A stretch of 64,000 nucleotides of DNA from Aeromicrobium wangtongii (GTDB taxonomy: Bacteria; Actinomycetota; Actinomycetes; Propionibacteriales; Nocardioidaceae), in contig NZ_CP102173.1 of the NCBI RefSeq assembly GCF_024584515.1, positions 3,224,001-3,288,000 on the forward strand, written 5' to 3'. The notes below the pieces were generated by a model. That model searched no databases and was not told the origin of the DNA. It worked only from the letters and a program-made list of their open reading frames with translations. Positions 53,397 through 64,000 of this stretch are shown here, one piece after another. A program made the translations under genes and the position numbers. The stretch's first letter is position 1. Each line of letters opens with the position of its first letter.

Positions 53397-53843
53397 TCAG
53401 TCGGTCTCCAAGCGCATCTCGGCGATCGGGGAGGCGTGCCGGGACCAGAACTTCCAGTCACCGGCCGTCCTGCCCCCGGACAGGTCACGCACCAAGATAC
53501 TGGTGCACAGCGCCTTGCCTCCCGCGAAGGCCTCCGGGGACGACATGCCTTCGCCGGACAGGATGTTCTCGGTGCACACGATGACCGCCGTCGTGGGCTC
53601 CTGCGCCCCGATGGGCAGGGTCGTGACGTCGACGTCGGTCAGGAAGAACTGGATGTAGCTGACCTGCGCCATGAGCACCGTCCACGACCGCAGCACCGCG
53701 CTCGTGCCGCGCAACGGGGCCGCTCCGGGGTGGACGCAGGACACGCGGGGGTGATCGACCCACAGCGAGGCCATCAGGTCGACGTCGCCGGTCTCGACGG
53801 CGTCGTAGAAGGCGCGGTGGACGGCCAGCGCGGTGTCGCTCAT
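53397..53843 (-). CDS. NTF2-like (SnoaL-type) protein in the folate operon
   Basis: The 148 residues form a single NTF2-like cone fold: AVHRAFYDAVETGDVDLMAS, VSCVHPGAAPLRGTSAV and VRDLSGGRTAGDWKFWSRHAS. Such folds can be enzymes or binding proteins. Its ATG overlaps the folP stop and folB begins 1 bp after its stop, so it is fully embedded in the folate operon. The same position is kept in Streptomyces as I recall it. A role in pterin metabolism is likely but undefined; the missing dihydroneopterin triphosphate phosphatase step is one possibility. Confidence 0.85.
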   Translation of the reverse strand: MSDTALAVHRAFYDAVETGDVDLMASLWVDHPRVSCVHPGAAPLRGTSAVLRSWTVLMAQVSYIQFFLTDVDVTTLPIGAQEPTTAVIVCTENILSGEGMSSPEAFAGGKALCTSILVRDLSGGRTAGDWKFWSRHASPIAEMRLETD

Positions 53844-54676
53844 CGCCGCGCCTCCTGTCGCAGCCGGGCGGCGACGCGCACGGCGTCGGCCGACGGGGCG
53901 GGATCGTGGACCCGGATGCACCAGGCGCCGGCAGCGGCTGCCAGGGCGGTGACGGCGGCGGTGGCGGCGTCCCGGCCGTCGACCGGTCGCTGGACGCCGT
54001 CGCGAGCCAGCAGCTCGCCCAGGAACCGCTTGCGGCTCGCGGCGACCAGCAGCGGGTACCCGAGGTCGACGAAGGCGTCCAGGTGCGCCAGCACGGTCCA
54101 GTTCTGCTCACCGGTCTTGGAGAACCCCAGGCCCGGATCCACGATGATGCGGTCAGGGGCGACACCAGCGGCGAGGGCAGCCTCGATCTGCACGGTCAGC
54201 TCGGACCGGATGTCGGCGACGAGATCGTCGTAGCGCGTGTGCTTCTGCATCGTGGCGGAGTGCTCACGCCAGTGCATCAGGACGATGGGCGACCCGGTCT
54301 GCGCCGCCAGGGCCGTCATCGCCGGATCGGCGCGCCCCCCGGAGACGTCGTTGATGATGCTCGCCCCGGCGTCCAGCGACCGCCGCGCGGTCCCCGCCCG
54401 CATGGTGTCGACGGACACCGTGATGCCCTCGGCGACCAGGCCCTCGATGACCGGCAGCACCCGGCGTGACTCCTCGTCCTCGTCGATGCGCAGCGCGCCC
54501 GGACGCGTCGACTCACCGCCCACGTCGACGATGTCGGCGCCGTCGGCCGCGAGGTCGATGCCGTGGCGGATCGCCGTGGCAGGATCGAGCCACCTGCCCC
54601 CGTCGGAGAACGAGTCGGGGGTCACGTTGACGACGCCCATCACGAGGCATCGGTCCTGGGCGAGGCCGGCGAGCAC
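53840..54676 (-). CDS. folP: dihydropteroate synthase
   Basis: This 278-residue TIM-barrel enzyme joins hydroxymethyl-dihydropterin pyrophosphate to p-aminobenzoate and is the sulfonamide target. It has VMGVVNVTPDSFSDGG near the start, DVGGESTRPGA, IINDVSGG, VDPGLGFSKTGEQNW and AASRKRFLGELL. The GTG start at 54676 has AAGGA 5 nt upstream and lies 11 bp after the folE stop. The stop overlaps the NTF2-like gene. Confidence 0.96.
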   Translation of the reverse strand: MLAGLAQDRCLVMGVVNVTPDSFSDGGRWLDPATAIRHGIDLAADGADIVDVGGESTRPGALRIDEDEESRRVLPVIEGLVAEGITVSVDTMRAGTARRSLDAGASIINDVSGGRADPAMTALAAQTGSPIVLMHWREHSATMQKHTRYDDLVADIRSELTVQIEAALAAGVAPDRIIVDPGLGFSKTGEQNWTVLAHLDAFVDLGYPLLVAASRKRFLGELLARDGVQRPVDGRDAATAAVTALAAAAGAWCIRVHDPAPSADAVRVAARLRQEARR

Positions 54677-54687
54677 GGGCGTCCTTG

Positions 54688-55250
54688 CTACCGGGCCGTG
54701 ATGAGGCCCATGGCCTCGGCCCGGGTCGCGGGATCGCGCAGCTGTCCGCGGACAGCGCTCGTGACGGTCTTCGCGCCGCCCTTGCGGACACCACGCATCG
54801 CCATGCACAGGTGCTCGGCCTCGATCACCACGATGACGCCCTGCGGCTTGAGCCGGTCGACCAGCGCCTCGGCGATCTGGGTCGTGAGCCGCTCCTGCAC
54901 CTGCGGACGACGCGCGTACACGTCGACCAGCCGGGCCAGCTTGGACAGTCCGGTCACGTTGCCGGCCTCGGCCGGGATGTAGCCGACGTGGGCCCGGCCG
55001 AAGAACGGCACGAGGTGGTGCTCGCACATCGACCACATCTCGATGTCCTTGACCAGCACGAGCTCGTCGTGACCGACCTCGAAGTTCGCCGTCAGCACAT
55101 CGTCCGGGTCCTGGTCGAGGCCGGCCAGCAGCTCCACGTACGACCTGGCGACCCGCTTGGGGGTGTCGCGCAGGCCCTCGCGGTCGGGGTCCTCCCCGAC
55201 CGCGAGCAAGAGCTCGCGGATCGCCGCCTCGGCGCGTGGCAGATCGACCG

Positions 55251-55254
<4 letters not shown>
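54688..55254 (-). CDS. folE: GTP cyclohydrolase I
   Basis: The 188-residue FolE converts GTP to dihydroneopterin triphosphate. The zinc site is in [21 protein letters not shown], abbreviated here to the key Cys and paired His, with the second cysteine in [12 protein letters not shown]. The ATG at 55254 overlaps the ftsH stop by 4 bp. This couples the first folate enzyme to the ftsH transcript, as in mycobacteria. Confidence 0.96.
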
Positions 55255-57260
<2,006 letters not shown>

Positions 57261-57397
57261 GTGCGGCGTGGAGCGGGTCCACTCCTCCTCGGGTGCTGGT
57301 CGGTAGTCGAACGGTACACGGAGCGCTGCTCACCAGTTCAACGCGCGCAGACCCCACCAACGTTCCCCGGCCCCGTACGCCCGGAGCGAACAGGGGC

Positions 57398-57955
57398 CTA
57401 GGAGTAGACGTGCGGTGAGAGGGTCCCGATGCAGCGCAGGTTGCGGTAGCGCTCGTTGTAGTCCAGGCCGTACCCGACGACGAAGGCGTTGGGGATGTCG
57501 AAGCCGACGTACTTGACCTCGACGTCCATGCGCTGCGCCTCGGGCTTGCGCAGCAGGGTGGCGATCTCCACCGAGGCGGGTCCGCGTGAGCGCAGGTTGG
57601 TGATGAGCCACGACAGCGTCAGGCCGGTGTCGATGATGTCCTCGACGATCAGGACGTGGCGGCCGTTGAGGTCGGTGTCCAGATCCTTCAGGATCCGCAC
57701 GACACCGGACGACTGGGTGCCCGAGCCGTACGACGACACCGCCATCCAGTCCATCTCGACGTGGCGGTTCAGGCTGCGGGCCAGATCGGCCATGACCATG
57801 ACCGCGCCCTTCAGGACGCCGACGAGCAGCAGGTCCTTGCCCTCGTAGTCCGTCTGGATCTGCTCGGCCATCTCATTGAGGCGCTGTCTGATCTGCTCCT
57901 CGGTGTAGAGGGTCTGATCGAGATCGAGGTCGCCTTCGACATGCGTCTGGTCCAC
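57398..57955 (-). CDS. hpt: hypoxanthine phosphoribosyltransferase
   Basis: The 185-residue purine salvage enzyme makes IMP or GMP from the free base and PRPP. It has VGVLKGAVMVMADLAR (flexible loop side), the PRPP loop HVLIVEDIIDTGLTLSW and the C-terminal FVVGYGLDYNERYRNL. The GTG start is preceded by AAAAGGTGA and lies 4 bp after the tilS stop. tilS-hpt-ftsH is a widely conserved order. Confidence 0.95.
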   Translation of the reverse strand: MDQTHVEGDLDLDQTLYTEEQIRQRLNEMAEQIQTDYEGKDLLLVGVLKGAVMVMADLARSLNRHVEMDWMAVSSYGSGTQSSGVVRILKDLDTDLNGRHVLIVEDIIDTGLTLSWLITNLRSRGPASVEIATLLRKPEAQRMDVEVKYVGFDIPNAFVVGYGLDYNERYRNLRCIGTLSPHVYS

Positions 57956-57959
57956 AAGG

Positions 57960-58907
57960 TCACCTTTTCACAGGGGTGTCTGCGAACGACAGGGAAGCCC
58001 CCGTCCGGGTCGCGCTGACCCCTCCCGGGAGCTCGACGCGGCGCTGGCCGCGCCAGTCCGTGACGAGCCGGTCGAGCTCGGACACATGGGTGGCGGTCAG
58101 CGCCTCGGCGCCCGCCGCCAGGGCGGCCAGGCGCAGCACCCTGGACCGCACCGCCACCGGGAGCGCGGCCAGCGTGTCGACGTCGTGCGGTGCGGCGACC
58201 TCGGCGGCCAGCGCGTCCAGCACCAGGCCGTCGTGCCGGACCTGCTCGGCCGTGCGGGCCAGCGCCTCGGCCACGCCTCCGCCGAGGACGTCCTCCAGCA
58301 GCGGCATGACCTCCGCCCGCAGGCGGGAGCGACGGAAGGCCGGATCGCTGTTGTGCGGATCGGTCCACCAGGTCAGGCCGTGCACCCGGCAGATGTGCTC
58401 GGTGTCGGCTCGGCGCAGCCGCAGGAACGGACGCCGCCACAGTCCGTCGTGGGCGGACATGCCGGCGATGGACCGCGGGCCGGACCCGCGGCCCAGGCCC
58501 AGCAGCACCGTCTCGGCCTGGTCGTCCAGGGTGTGGGCCAGGAGCACCGCATCGGCGCCGGTGGCCCCGAGCGCCCCGAGGCGGGCGGTGCGGGCGGCGC
58601 CCTCGGGGCCGCCATCGGCACCCACCTCGACGCGCACCACCCGGGCCGGGAGGCCGATCCCGGCGAGCTGCTTGACGGCGACCTCGGCGACCTCGGCGGA
58701 CCCGGGCTGCAGCTGGTGGTCGACCACGACGGCCTCGACGTCCAGCGCGGCGCGGTCGGCGACGAAGGCCGTGACCGCGGCCAGCGCCAGGGAGTCGGCG
58801 CCACCGGAGACGCCGATCACGATGCGTGCCGCGGGCCCCAGGTCGTCCAGGGCGTGCCGGACGAGATTGCGCCCGGTCGCGACGACGGGATCCAGTGCAC
58901 CGCCCAT
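57960..58907 (-). CDS. tilS: tRNA(Ile)-lysidine synthase
   Basis: This 315-residue N-type ATP pyrophosphatase converts C34 of tRNA-Ile2 to lysidine. The PP-loop is IVIGVSGGADSLALAA (about 29-44), and the catalytic histidine and aspartate region is LLAHTLDDQAETVLLGL. The C-terminal TilS-specific domain is short, typical of actinobacteria. The ATG lies 13 bp after the stop of the zinc protease gene, and hpt starts 4 bp downstream. Confidence 0.94.
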   Translation of the reverse strand: MGGALDPVVATGRNLVRHALDDLGPAARIVIGVSGGADSLALAAVTAFVADRAALDVEAVVVDHQLQPGSAEVAEVAVKQLAGIGLPARVVRVEVGADGGPEGAARTARLGALGATGADAVLLAHTLDDQAETVLLGLGRGSGPRSIAGMSAHDGLWRRPFLRLRRADTEHICRVHGLTWWTDPHNSDPAFRRSRLRAEVMPLLEDVLGGGVAEALARTAEQVRHDGLVLDALAAEVAAPHDVDTLAALPVAVRSRVLRLAALAAGAEALTATHVSELDRLVTDWRGQRRVELPGGVSATRTGASLSFADTPVKR

Positions 58908-58920
58908 GCCCGGCCCCGGC

Positions 58921-59967
58921 TCAGCCGTGGACGCGCTTGACCCACGACGCGGGGTCGAGGATCTCGGCGCGACCGGGCAGGTTGGCCGGCTCGGCCCAGA
59001 CCTGGTTGAACCCGTCCAGGCCGACCATCTGATTGACCTCGCGGACGAAGACCGCCCCGTCGCGGTACTGACGCATCTTGGCATCGATCCCGAGCAGGCG
59101 GCGCAGCATGCGATCCATGGGGCTGGCGCCCTTGCGCCGCTCCGTGAACTTGCGGCGGATCTCCTCGACGCTGGGAATGACCTCGGGGCCGACACCGTCC
59201 ATCACGACGTCGGCGTGGCCCTCCAGCAGCGACATGATGCCGGTCAGCCGGTCGACGATCTCGCGCTGCCGCTCGTTCTGGAACACATCGGACAGCGCGG
59301 CGTCCGACTCGCCCTTGACGATGCGCACGATCTCGCCGACCCCGTCGGAGAGCATGGACGACAGCGCCGAGGAGTCCAGATCGGTCGCCTCGATGAACTC
59401 GTCGATCAGCGACTTCATGTGCCCGCGCATCCAGTCGACCGCGGTGAACTGCACCCGGTGGGTCTCCTCGTGCAGGCAGACCCAGAGCCGGAAGTCGTGC
59501 GGGTCGACGCCGAGCTGGCGCTCCACCTCCACGATGTTGGGCGCCACCAGGAGCAGCCGTCCACCCTCACCGGCCGGTCCGTCCCAGAACGGGTCGAACT
59601 GGCCGAGCACCTTGGACGACATGAACGACATCAGCGCGCCGACCTCGGCGCCGGTGACCTTCTCGCCGATCGCGCGGCCGAACACACCCGGCCGTTTCTC
59701 GGAGGCCGCGAGCTTCGCCACCACCGGGTCCATCAGGGTCCGGAAGGTCTCCAGATTGGCCTCGATCCAGCGCGGACGGTCGATCACGAGCACCGGCGCG
59801 GTGGCCGACGTGGCGTGCAGGTCGCTGAACTCGCGCACGGGGCCCTCGGAGCGGGCGGCTCCCTCACGCAGCTCGGCGACCGTCTCGGCGGCCTCGTCCG
59901 GCGACATCTCGGGTCCGGGGCGGGACAGCTTGGTCGCCGTCGTGAGGGCCAGGTTCCAGTCGATCAT
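58921..59967 (-). CDS. zinc-dependent metalloprotease (Rv3626c-like, F420-associated family)
   Basis: The protein has 348 residues. A helical N-terminal region precedes the zinc motif [14 protein letters not shown] (HEETH, about residue 167). A second conserved segment reads [13 protein letters not shown] further on, and the C-terminus ends with a basic [10 protein letters not shown] region. This family (DUF2342-type) was named for its linkage to F420 genes, but function is not established. TACCGT ends 6 nt before the ATG, so the transcript is probably leaderless and may include tilS and hpt. Confidence 0.85.
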   Translation of the reverse strand: MIDWNLALTTATKLSRPGPEMSPDEAAETVAELREGAARSEGPVREFSDLHATSATAPVLVIDRPRWIEANLETFRTLMDPVVAKLAASEKRPGVFGRAIGEKVTGAEVGALMSFMSSKVLGQFDPFWDGPAGEGGRLLLVAPNIVEVERQLGVDPHDFRLWVCLHEETHRVQFTAVDWMRGHMKSLIDEFIEATDLDSSALSSMLSDGVGEIVRIVKGESDAALSDVFQNERQREIVDRLTGIMSLLEGHADVVMDGVGPEVIPSVEEIRRKFTERRKGASPMDRMLRRLLGIDAKMRQYRDGAVFVREVNQMVGLDGFNQVWAEPANLPGRAEILDPASWVKRVHG

Positions 59968-60019
59968 GTGGCAACGGTACGCGCCGAGCGGTAGGCCGAA
60001 CGCCGAAAGATCGCTCTGG

Positions 60020-61426
60020 CTAGCCGCAGGAGCAGCCGGCGATGGCGGCCGCGGCCCGGTCGAGGGCGGCCTGCGCCTGCAATGGCTGGTCCTTGTCCGA
60101 CCGGTCGGCCATCAACGCGAACAGGACCGGACGGCCGTCGGCATCGGTCCCGTAGCCGGCCAGCGAGTGGACGCCCGACAGCGTGCCGGTCTTGGCGCGC
60201 ACCGTCCCCCGCGCCGCGGTCAGCTGGGCGAACCGGTCGACCAGCGTGCCGGTGAACCCGCTGACCGGCAGGTCGGCCACCAGCTCGGACGTGCGGGGAG
60301 CCGCCAGCGCCTGGCGCAGCACCTCGACGAGCATCACCGGCGTGATGCGGTTGCGGCGCGACAGCCCACTGCCGTCCTGCAGCACCAGGCCCGTGGTGCT
60401 GATGCCGGCGGACTCCAGGGACGCCCGCACCGCGGCCGCCCCGCCCTCGAAGTCGGCGGGCTGCCCGGCAGCGACAGCGACCAGTCGCAGCACGACCTCG
60501 GCCGCCTCGTTGTCGCTGACCCGCACGAACGTCTCGACGATCTGGGCGAGCGTCGCGCTGCGCACCCGGGCGACGAGCTCGCTGCCCGCGCCGGCGACTG
60601 CGGCCTTCGGGGTGCCGCTGACGTCGATGCCCTGCTTCGACAGGAGCTCGGCGAAGGTCCGTGCGGCGCCTGCGGCCGGCTCCCGGTCACGGATCCCGCG
60701 GGTGACCCCCTGGTCGGCCCACAGCGCGGAGACGGGGGTGACGATGTTGGCTGTCACGTAGGACGGCTCCCAGCCGGGGCTCGCGTCCGGGCCGGTGAAC
60801 AAGGAGGCGTCGTAGCCCAGCGTGACGGTCGTCGTACCGGTCTTCTTCAGCGCCGCAGCGGTGCGCTTGGCCAGGGTCGTCAGGTCGGCCCGGTAGACCC
60901 GGTCGGCGCCCTTGCGCGGCGGCTTGGTCGCCAGGTACGGATCGCCGCCGCCGACCAGCACGATGCCGTCACCGGATCGCACGACCGAGGTCGCGAAACG
61001 GGTGTCCGGGTCGATCGTGGCGAGGGCCGCGAACCCGGTCAGCAGCTTGGTCGTCGAGGCCGGCACGTAGGGGCGGTCGGCCTCGGTCGCGACATCGGCG
61101 GCGGTCGGCCCGGTGACCGCGAGACCGACCCGCGGTCCGAGCACCGACTCGCCGAGCTCGCCGCGCACGACCGCCGCCACCTTGGCCGGGTCGATCGGTC
61201 CGGGGCTCGCGGCGTCCGGCGTCGGGACGGGCGGTGCCGCGAGGATCTTCAGGCCCTCGGGATCCACGACCGCCGACGAGCCGCAGTCGCCGTCGCAGAT
61301 GAACCGGTTGAGGTCTCCCCGGCCCCACAGGGTCACTCCGAGGGCCACGACCAGTCCTGCCACGACCAGCGGGATCAGCAGCGCCGTGACACGGCCCACG
61401 ACCCTGCTTCCGCCATGACCTGCCAC
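60020..61426 (-). CDS. dacB: D-alanyl-D-alanine carboxypeptidase/endopeptidase (PBP4 type)
   Basis: The 468-residue exported protein starts with a membrane helix (about 12-35) and has the serine hydrolase motifs of class C penicillin-binding proteins: PASTTKLL (SxxK), VSDNEAAEV (SxN) and [10 protein letters not shown] (KTG). It trims peptidoglycan stems or cross-links. The GTG at 61426 is 9 nt after a TATAGT hexamer. It is divergent from ppa and is followed by the zinc protease gene after 52 bp. M. tuberculosis Rv3627c is the likely orthologue. Confidence 0.92.
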   Translation of the reverse strand: MAGHGGSRVVGRVTALLIPLVVAGLVVALGVTLWGRGDLNRFICDGDCGSSAVVDPEGLKILAAPPVPTPDAASPGPIDPAKVAAVVRGELGESVLGPRVGLAVTGPTAADVATEADRPYVPASTTKLLTGFAALATIDPDTRFATSVVRSGDGIVLVGGGDPYLATKPPRKGADRVYRADLTTLAKRTAAALKKTGTTTVTLGYDASLFTGPDASPGWEPSYVTANIVTPVSALWADQGVTRGIRDREPAAGAARTFAELLSKQGIDVSGTPKAAVAGAGSELVARVRSATLAQIVETFVRVSDNEAAEVVLRLVAVAAGQPADFEGGAAAVRASLESAGISTTGLVLQDGSGLSRRNRITPVMLVEVLRQALAAPRTSELVADLPVSGFTGTLVDRFAQLTAARGTVRAKTGTLSGVHSLAGYGTDADGRPVLFALMADRSDKDQPLQAQAALDRAAAAIAGCSCG

Positions 61427-61504
61427 ATGCGCCAGACTATAGAGACCCTCGACGCGGCGCCGCCAGGCATCGCGCTCCCCACATTTCAACCGCCGGAGGC
61501 AACA

Positions 61505-61996
61505 GTGATTTTCGACGTCACCGTGGAAATCCCCAAGGGCAGCCGCAACAAGTACGAGGTCGACCACTCGTCGCACCGCATCCGTCTTGACCGCACGCTG
61601 TTCACCGCTACGCAGTACCCGGCGGACTACGGTTTCATCGACGACACCCTCGGGATGGACAGCGACCCGCTGGACGCGCTCGTGCTGCTGTCCGAGCCGA
61701 CGTTCCCCGGCTGCGTCATCTCGTGCCGCACGATCGGCATGTTCCGCATGACCGACGAGGCCGGCGGAGACGACAAGGTCCTGTGCGTCCCGGCCAAGGA
61801 CCCGCGCCAGGAGCACCTGCGCGACATCCACCACGTGCCGGAGTTCGATCGTCTCGAGATCGAGCACTTCTTCACCGTCTACAAGGACCTCGAGCCGGGC
61901 AAGTCCGTCGAGGGCTCCACCTGGACGGGCCGGGTCGAGGCCGAGGCCGAGATCCAGGCCAGCTACGACCGCTTCAAGGCCAACGGCGGGTACTGA
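61505..61996 (+). CDS. ppa: inorganic pyrophosphatase
   Basis: The 163-residue family I enzyme hydrolyses pyrophosphate from biosynthesis. It shows [33 protein letters not shown], the metal motif [11 protein letters not shown] and VCVPAKDPR-like residues. The GTG start is preceded by GGAGG five nt upstream, which decides the start against a longer in-frame reading. It is divergent from dacB, with 78 bp between starts. A hairpin follows the stop. Confidence 0.96.
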   Translation: MIFDVTVEIPKGSRNKYEVDHSSHRIRLDRTLFTATQYPADYGFIDDTLGMDSDPLDALVLLSEPTFPGCVISCRTIGMFRMTDEAGGDDKVLCVPAKDPRQEHLRDIHHVPEFDRLEIEHFFTVYKDLEPGKSVEGSTWTGRVEAEAEIQASYDRFKANGGY

Positions 61997-62016
61997 GGTA
62001 CATCACAGCTCGGACA

Positions 62017-62045
62017 CGCGGCTCGACGTCCAGCGTTGAGCCGCG
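62017..62045 (+). terminator. hairpin terminator after ppa
   Basis: The 12-bp stem CGCGGCTCGACG pairs with CGTTGAGCCGCG (one G-U), with a 5-nt loop. It begins 20 bp after the ppa stop and ends 20 bp before the next start. There is no T-tract. Confidence 0.75.
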
Positions 62046-62064
62046 CCCGATCTAGCCTGTCTCG

Positions 62065-63396
62065 GTGCCGCTGCGCAAGCTCCTGATCGCGGCCCTCGGA
62101 TCACTGCTGTTGACCGTGGGCCTGGCTGCTCCTGCCTCGGCGCGCCCGGCCAGGGTGGCGGCCCCGTACGTGACGGCCGCCTCGCCGCACACGCTCACTG
62201 TCGAGTGGCCCCAGGTGCGCGGCGCCCGCCGGTACACCGTCCACGTGGCGGCAACTCCCAAGAAGGCGAGCCGGACCACGAAGCGGTCCCACTGGTCCCA
62301 CGGCAAGAAGACCAGGCTCAAGATCAAGAACCTGTCCTCGAAGCGGCGCTACTGCTTCACGGTCAAGGCCGTCCGCGGCGGCACGAGCGGCAAGCGCTCG
62401 GAGCCGGTCTGCGCGCACACCCTGCGCCGGACCATCAAGCCGGGCGGCCACCGCGTCTCGGTGGCGACCTTCAACGTCTGCGCCGCCGCGGACAACTGCA
62501 AGAGGTGGACCAAGAAGCGCGAGAACGCCATCGTGCAGCGCATCGTCGACGCCCGGGCGGACGTCGTCGCGATCCAGGAGATCACCCGCAAGGCGGACAA
62601 GCTGGCGTCCCGGCTGGCCAAGCACGGGTACACCCGGTACGCGGCGCCCACCCGCAAGGTCGACGAGGCCATCTACTACCGGACCGCCGTGGCGGACATG
62701 GCCGTCACGACCGAGCCGGAGCAGGTGTGTGAGGTCGAGCCCTACGCGGGCGCCGAGGACACCGCCGCGTGGCGTTTCCCGCGGCACTACGACGCGGCGT
62801 CCCAGCGCTGGTACGCGTTCCGCACCAGCAGCTGGACCACCGAGGAGCCGGTCTGCCGCGAGCGGAACGCGCCGGTCGAGCACGAAGGGCGCATCGGATC
62901 GCCGACCGGCGCGTCCGCGGCGTGGGCGGCGTTGCGGCTCAAGCGCACGGGCCAGACGTACGTGTTCGTCTCGGCGCACCTGTCCCACGGTCGGACCGCG
63001 AAGGACGGGCGGCTGCGCGGACGGGAGACCAAGCAGCTGATCCGCAATGCCGAGCGGATCGCCGGGCCGCTCCCCATCATCTTCATGGGCGACTTCAACT
63101 CCTATCGCGGTGGCCCGGCGGGCGATGCCCCCCGCAAGGAGATGGCCAGGGCGGGCTGGATCGACACCTTCGACGCCTCGGACACCTACACCCGGCCCTA
63201 TGTCAGCAGCTTCAACGGCTGGCGCCCCAAGGTCTCCACGATGAAGCACTGGGGCGGTCACATCGACCGCATCTTCATCCGCCCGTCGATGGGATCGACC
63301 TCGTGGCGGGTCGTCGCCAAGACCAAGAAGCGGCGCTACGTCGGCGTCCAGGCATCGGACCACAACGCGGTGCGGACCACGATCCTGCTGCCCTGA
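62065..63396 (+). CDS. secreted endonuclease/exonuclease/phosphatase with fibronectin III domain
   Basis: The 443 residues begin with a signal peptide (about 1-28, ending ASARPARV). A fibronectin type III domain (about 35-115) follows, then an exonuclease-endonuclease-phosphatase domain: VSVATFNVCAAA, VVAIQEITRK, FMGDFNSYRGG and the catalytic ASDHNAV. It could cut extracellular DNA or hydrolyse phosphoester lipids; the substrate is not predictable. TAGCCT ends 6 nt before the GTG, suggesting leaderless translation. Many basic residues favour a nucleic-acid or wall-polymer target. Confidence 0.86.
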   Translation: MPLRKLLIAALGSLLLTVGLAAPASARPARVAAPYVTAASPHTLTVEWPQVRGARRYTVHVAATPKKASRTTKRSHWSHGKKTRLKIKNLSSKRRYCFTVKAVRGGTSGKRSEPVCAHTLRRTIKPGGHRVSVATFNVCAAADNCKRWTKKRENAIVQRIVDARADVVAIQEITRKADKLASRLAKHGYTRYAAPTRKVDEAIYYRTAVADMAVTTEPEQVCEVEPYAGAEDTAAWRFPRHYDAASQRWYAFRTSSWTTEEPVCRERNAPVEHEGRIGSPTGASAAWAALRLKRTGQTYVFVSAHLSHGRTAKDGRLRGRETKQLIRNAERIAGPLPIIFMGDFNSYRGGPAGDAPRKEMARAGWIDTFDASDTYTRPYVSSFNGWRPKVSTMKHWGGHIDRIFIRPSMGSTSWRVVAKTKKRRYVGVQASDHNAVRTTILLP

Positions 63397-63433
63397 GCGG
63401 AGCAGACGCTGTGACATCGCGCACACTGGAGTG

Positions 63434-64000
63434 ATGATGCGCTCCTGGCGGGTCATCCCCGCGCTCGTCCTCACCGTCCCCGTGCTCGTCGCGACGCCGG
63501 CCGTCGCGGACCGCCCCGACCTGCGGGTCTCGGTCGTCCAGGACGGGCTCAGCCATCCGTGGGACCTGGCCTTCCTGCCCGACGGGAGGATGCTGGTGAC
63601 CGAGCGGGACTCGCGGCGGCTGAGCCTGGCGACACCCGGTGGCCCGCGCCGCACGGTGCTCACCGCGCCGCGACACATGTGGGCCGCCGGGGAGACCGGC
63701 CTGATGTCGGTCGAGGTCGCCGCCGACTTCGCCCGGAGCCGCGGGATCATCACGTGCCACGGCTATCGCCGGGGCGGCGTGCAGGACGTCCGGGTCGTGC
63801 GGTGGCGGCTCAGCTCGGCCGGCACCTCGGCGTCGTACGTCCGCACACTGGTGTCCGGGCTGCCCTCGACCAGCGGCCGCCACGGCGGCTGCGCCCTGGC
63901 GAAGGGTCCGCGCAACCAGCTGTACATCGGCACCGGCGATGCGGCCACGGGGCGCAATCCGCAGCGCCTGACCTCCGGCGGCGGCAAGGTGCTGCGGGTC
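63434..64000 (+). CDS. PQQ-dependent sugar dehydrogenase-like protein, N-terminal part
   Basis: The first 189 residues are present and the gene runs off the right edge. A signal peptide (about 1-25, ending ATPAVADRP) is followed by LSHPWDLAFLPDGRMLVTER and later YIGTGDAATGRNPQR, the beta-propeller signature of the glucose/sorbosone dehydrogenase family. Soluble members use pyrroloquinoline quinone, but many actinobacterial ones lack a known cofactor. A GGAG lies 4 nt before the ATG at 63434; a GTG at 63431 is the alternative. It stands 37 bp downstream of the nuclease-like gene. Confidence 0.84.
   Translation, partial: MMRSWRVIPALVLTVPVLVATPAVADRPDLRVSVVQDGLSHPWDLAFLPDGRMLVTERDSRRLSLATPGGPRRTVLTAPRHMWAAGETGLMSVEVAADFARSRGIITCHGYRRGGVQDVRVVRWRLSSAGTSASYVRTLVSGLPSTSGRHGGCALAKGPRNQLYIGTGDAATGRNPQRLTSGGGKVLRV

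Overview
The window is high-GC actinobacterial chromosome. GTG starts, 4-bp ATGA/GTGA gene overlaps, a 33-residue bS22 ribosomal protein, a BldN-type sigma factor and long stretches of gene order shared with Mycobacterium all point to the order Propionibacteriales. A Nocardioidaceae member such as Aeromicrobium is my inference, not a demonstrated identity. Coding density is very high. No gene-free stretch exceeds about 300 bp, and I see no rRNA, tRNA, CRISPR array, insertion sequence or prophage.

Layout. 0-2.3 kb: menaquinone genes. menE and a small helix-turn-helix regulator are divergent from menA, with two identical-arm palindromes in the shared promoter; a phosphoesterase follows. 2.2-6 kb: a perfect 26-bp inverted repeat, a Cds1-type cysteine desulfhydrase, two small membrane proteins and an ABC exporter. 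6-12 kb: system II cytochrome c maturation (ccsB, resB, ccdA, tlpA) behind a phosphatase and hemL. 12-19 kb: a lytic transglycosylase, then a Rex-controlled rex-hemA-hemC-hemD-hemB operon. 19-26.7 kb: glutaredoxin and acyl-CoA ligase, a HAD phosphatase, a BldN-like sigma factor with its probable anti-sigma, an acyltransferase, an epimerase, bS22 and a one-domain helix-turn-helix protein. 26.7-33.7 kb: acuC, proC, a bile-acid-type symporter, an isomerase, ppx, a cysteine-rich unknown, and two other unknowns.

33.7-45.3 kb: radA and disA (DNA repair and c-di-AMP), mutY, clpC, lysS, and a pantothenate/CoA set (coaX, panD, panC and a DUF2520 partner). 45.3-50.2 kb: an accessory island of two glycosyltransferases and a pyruvyl transferase, probably decorating a cell-wall glycopolymer. 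50.2-64 kb: a DUF885 peptidase, DUF3180, the folate operon (folE-folP-NTF2-folB-folK) led by ftsH, then hpt, tilS, a zinc protease, dacB, ppa, a secreted nuclease-like protein and the start of a PQQ-type sugar dehydrogenase.

The first 32 kb follows the order of M. tuberculosis Rv0495c-Rv0542c and the rest follows Rv3585-Rv3628 (from memory), so the window joins two conserved blocks. The most promising undescribed items are the regulator and twin operators controlling menaquinone genes, BldN-type promoters before the lytic transglycosylase and the anti-sigma gene, the glycopolymer pyruvylation island, a 5'-terminal hairpin on the small helix-turn-helix gene, and widespread leaderless promoters.
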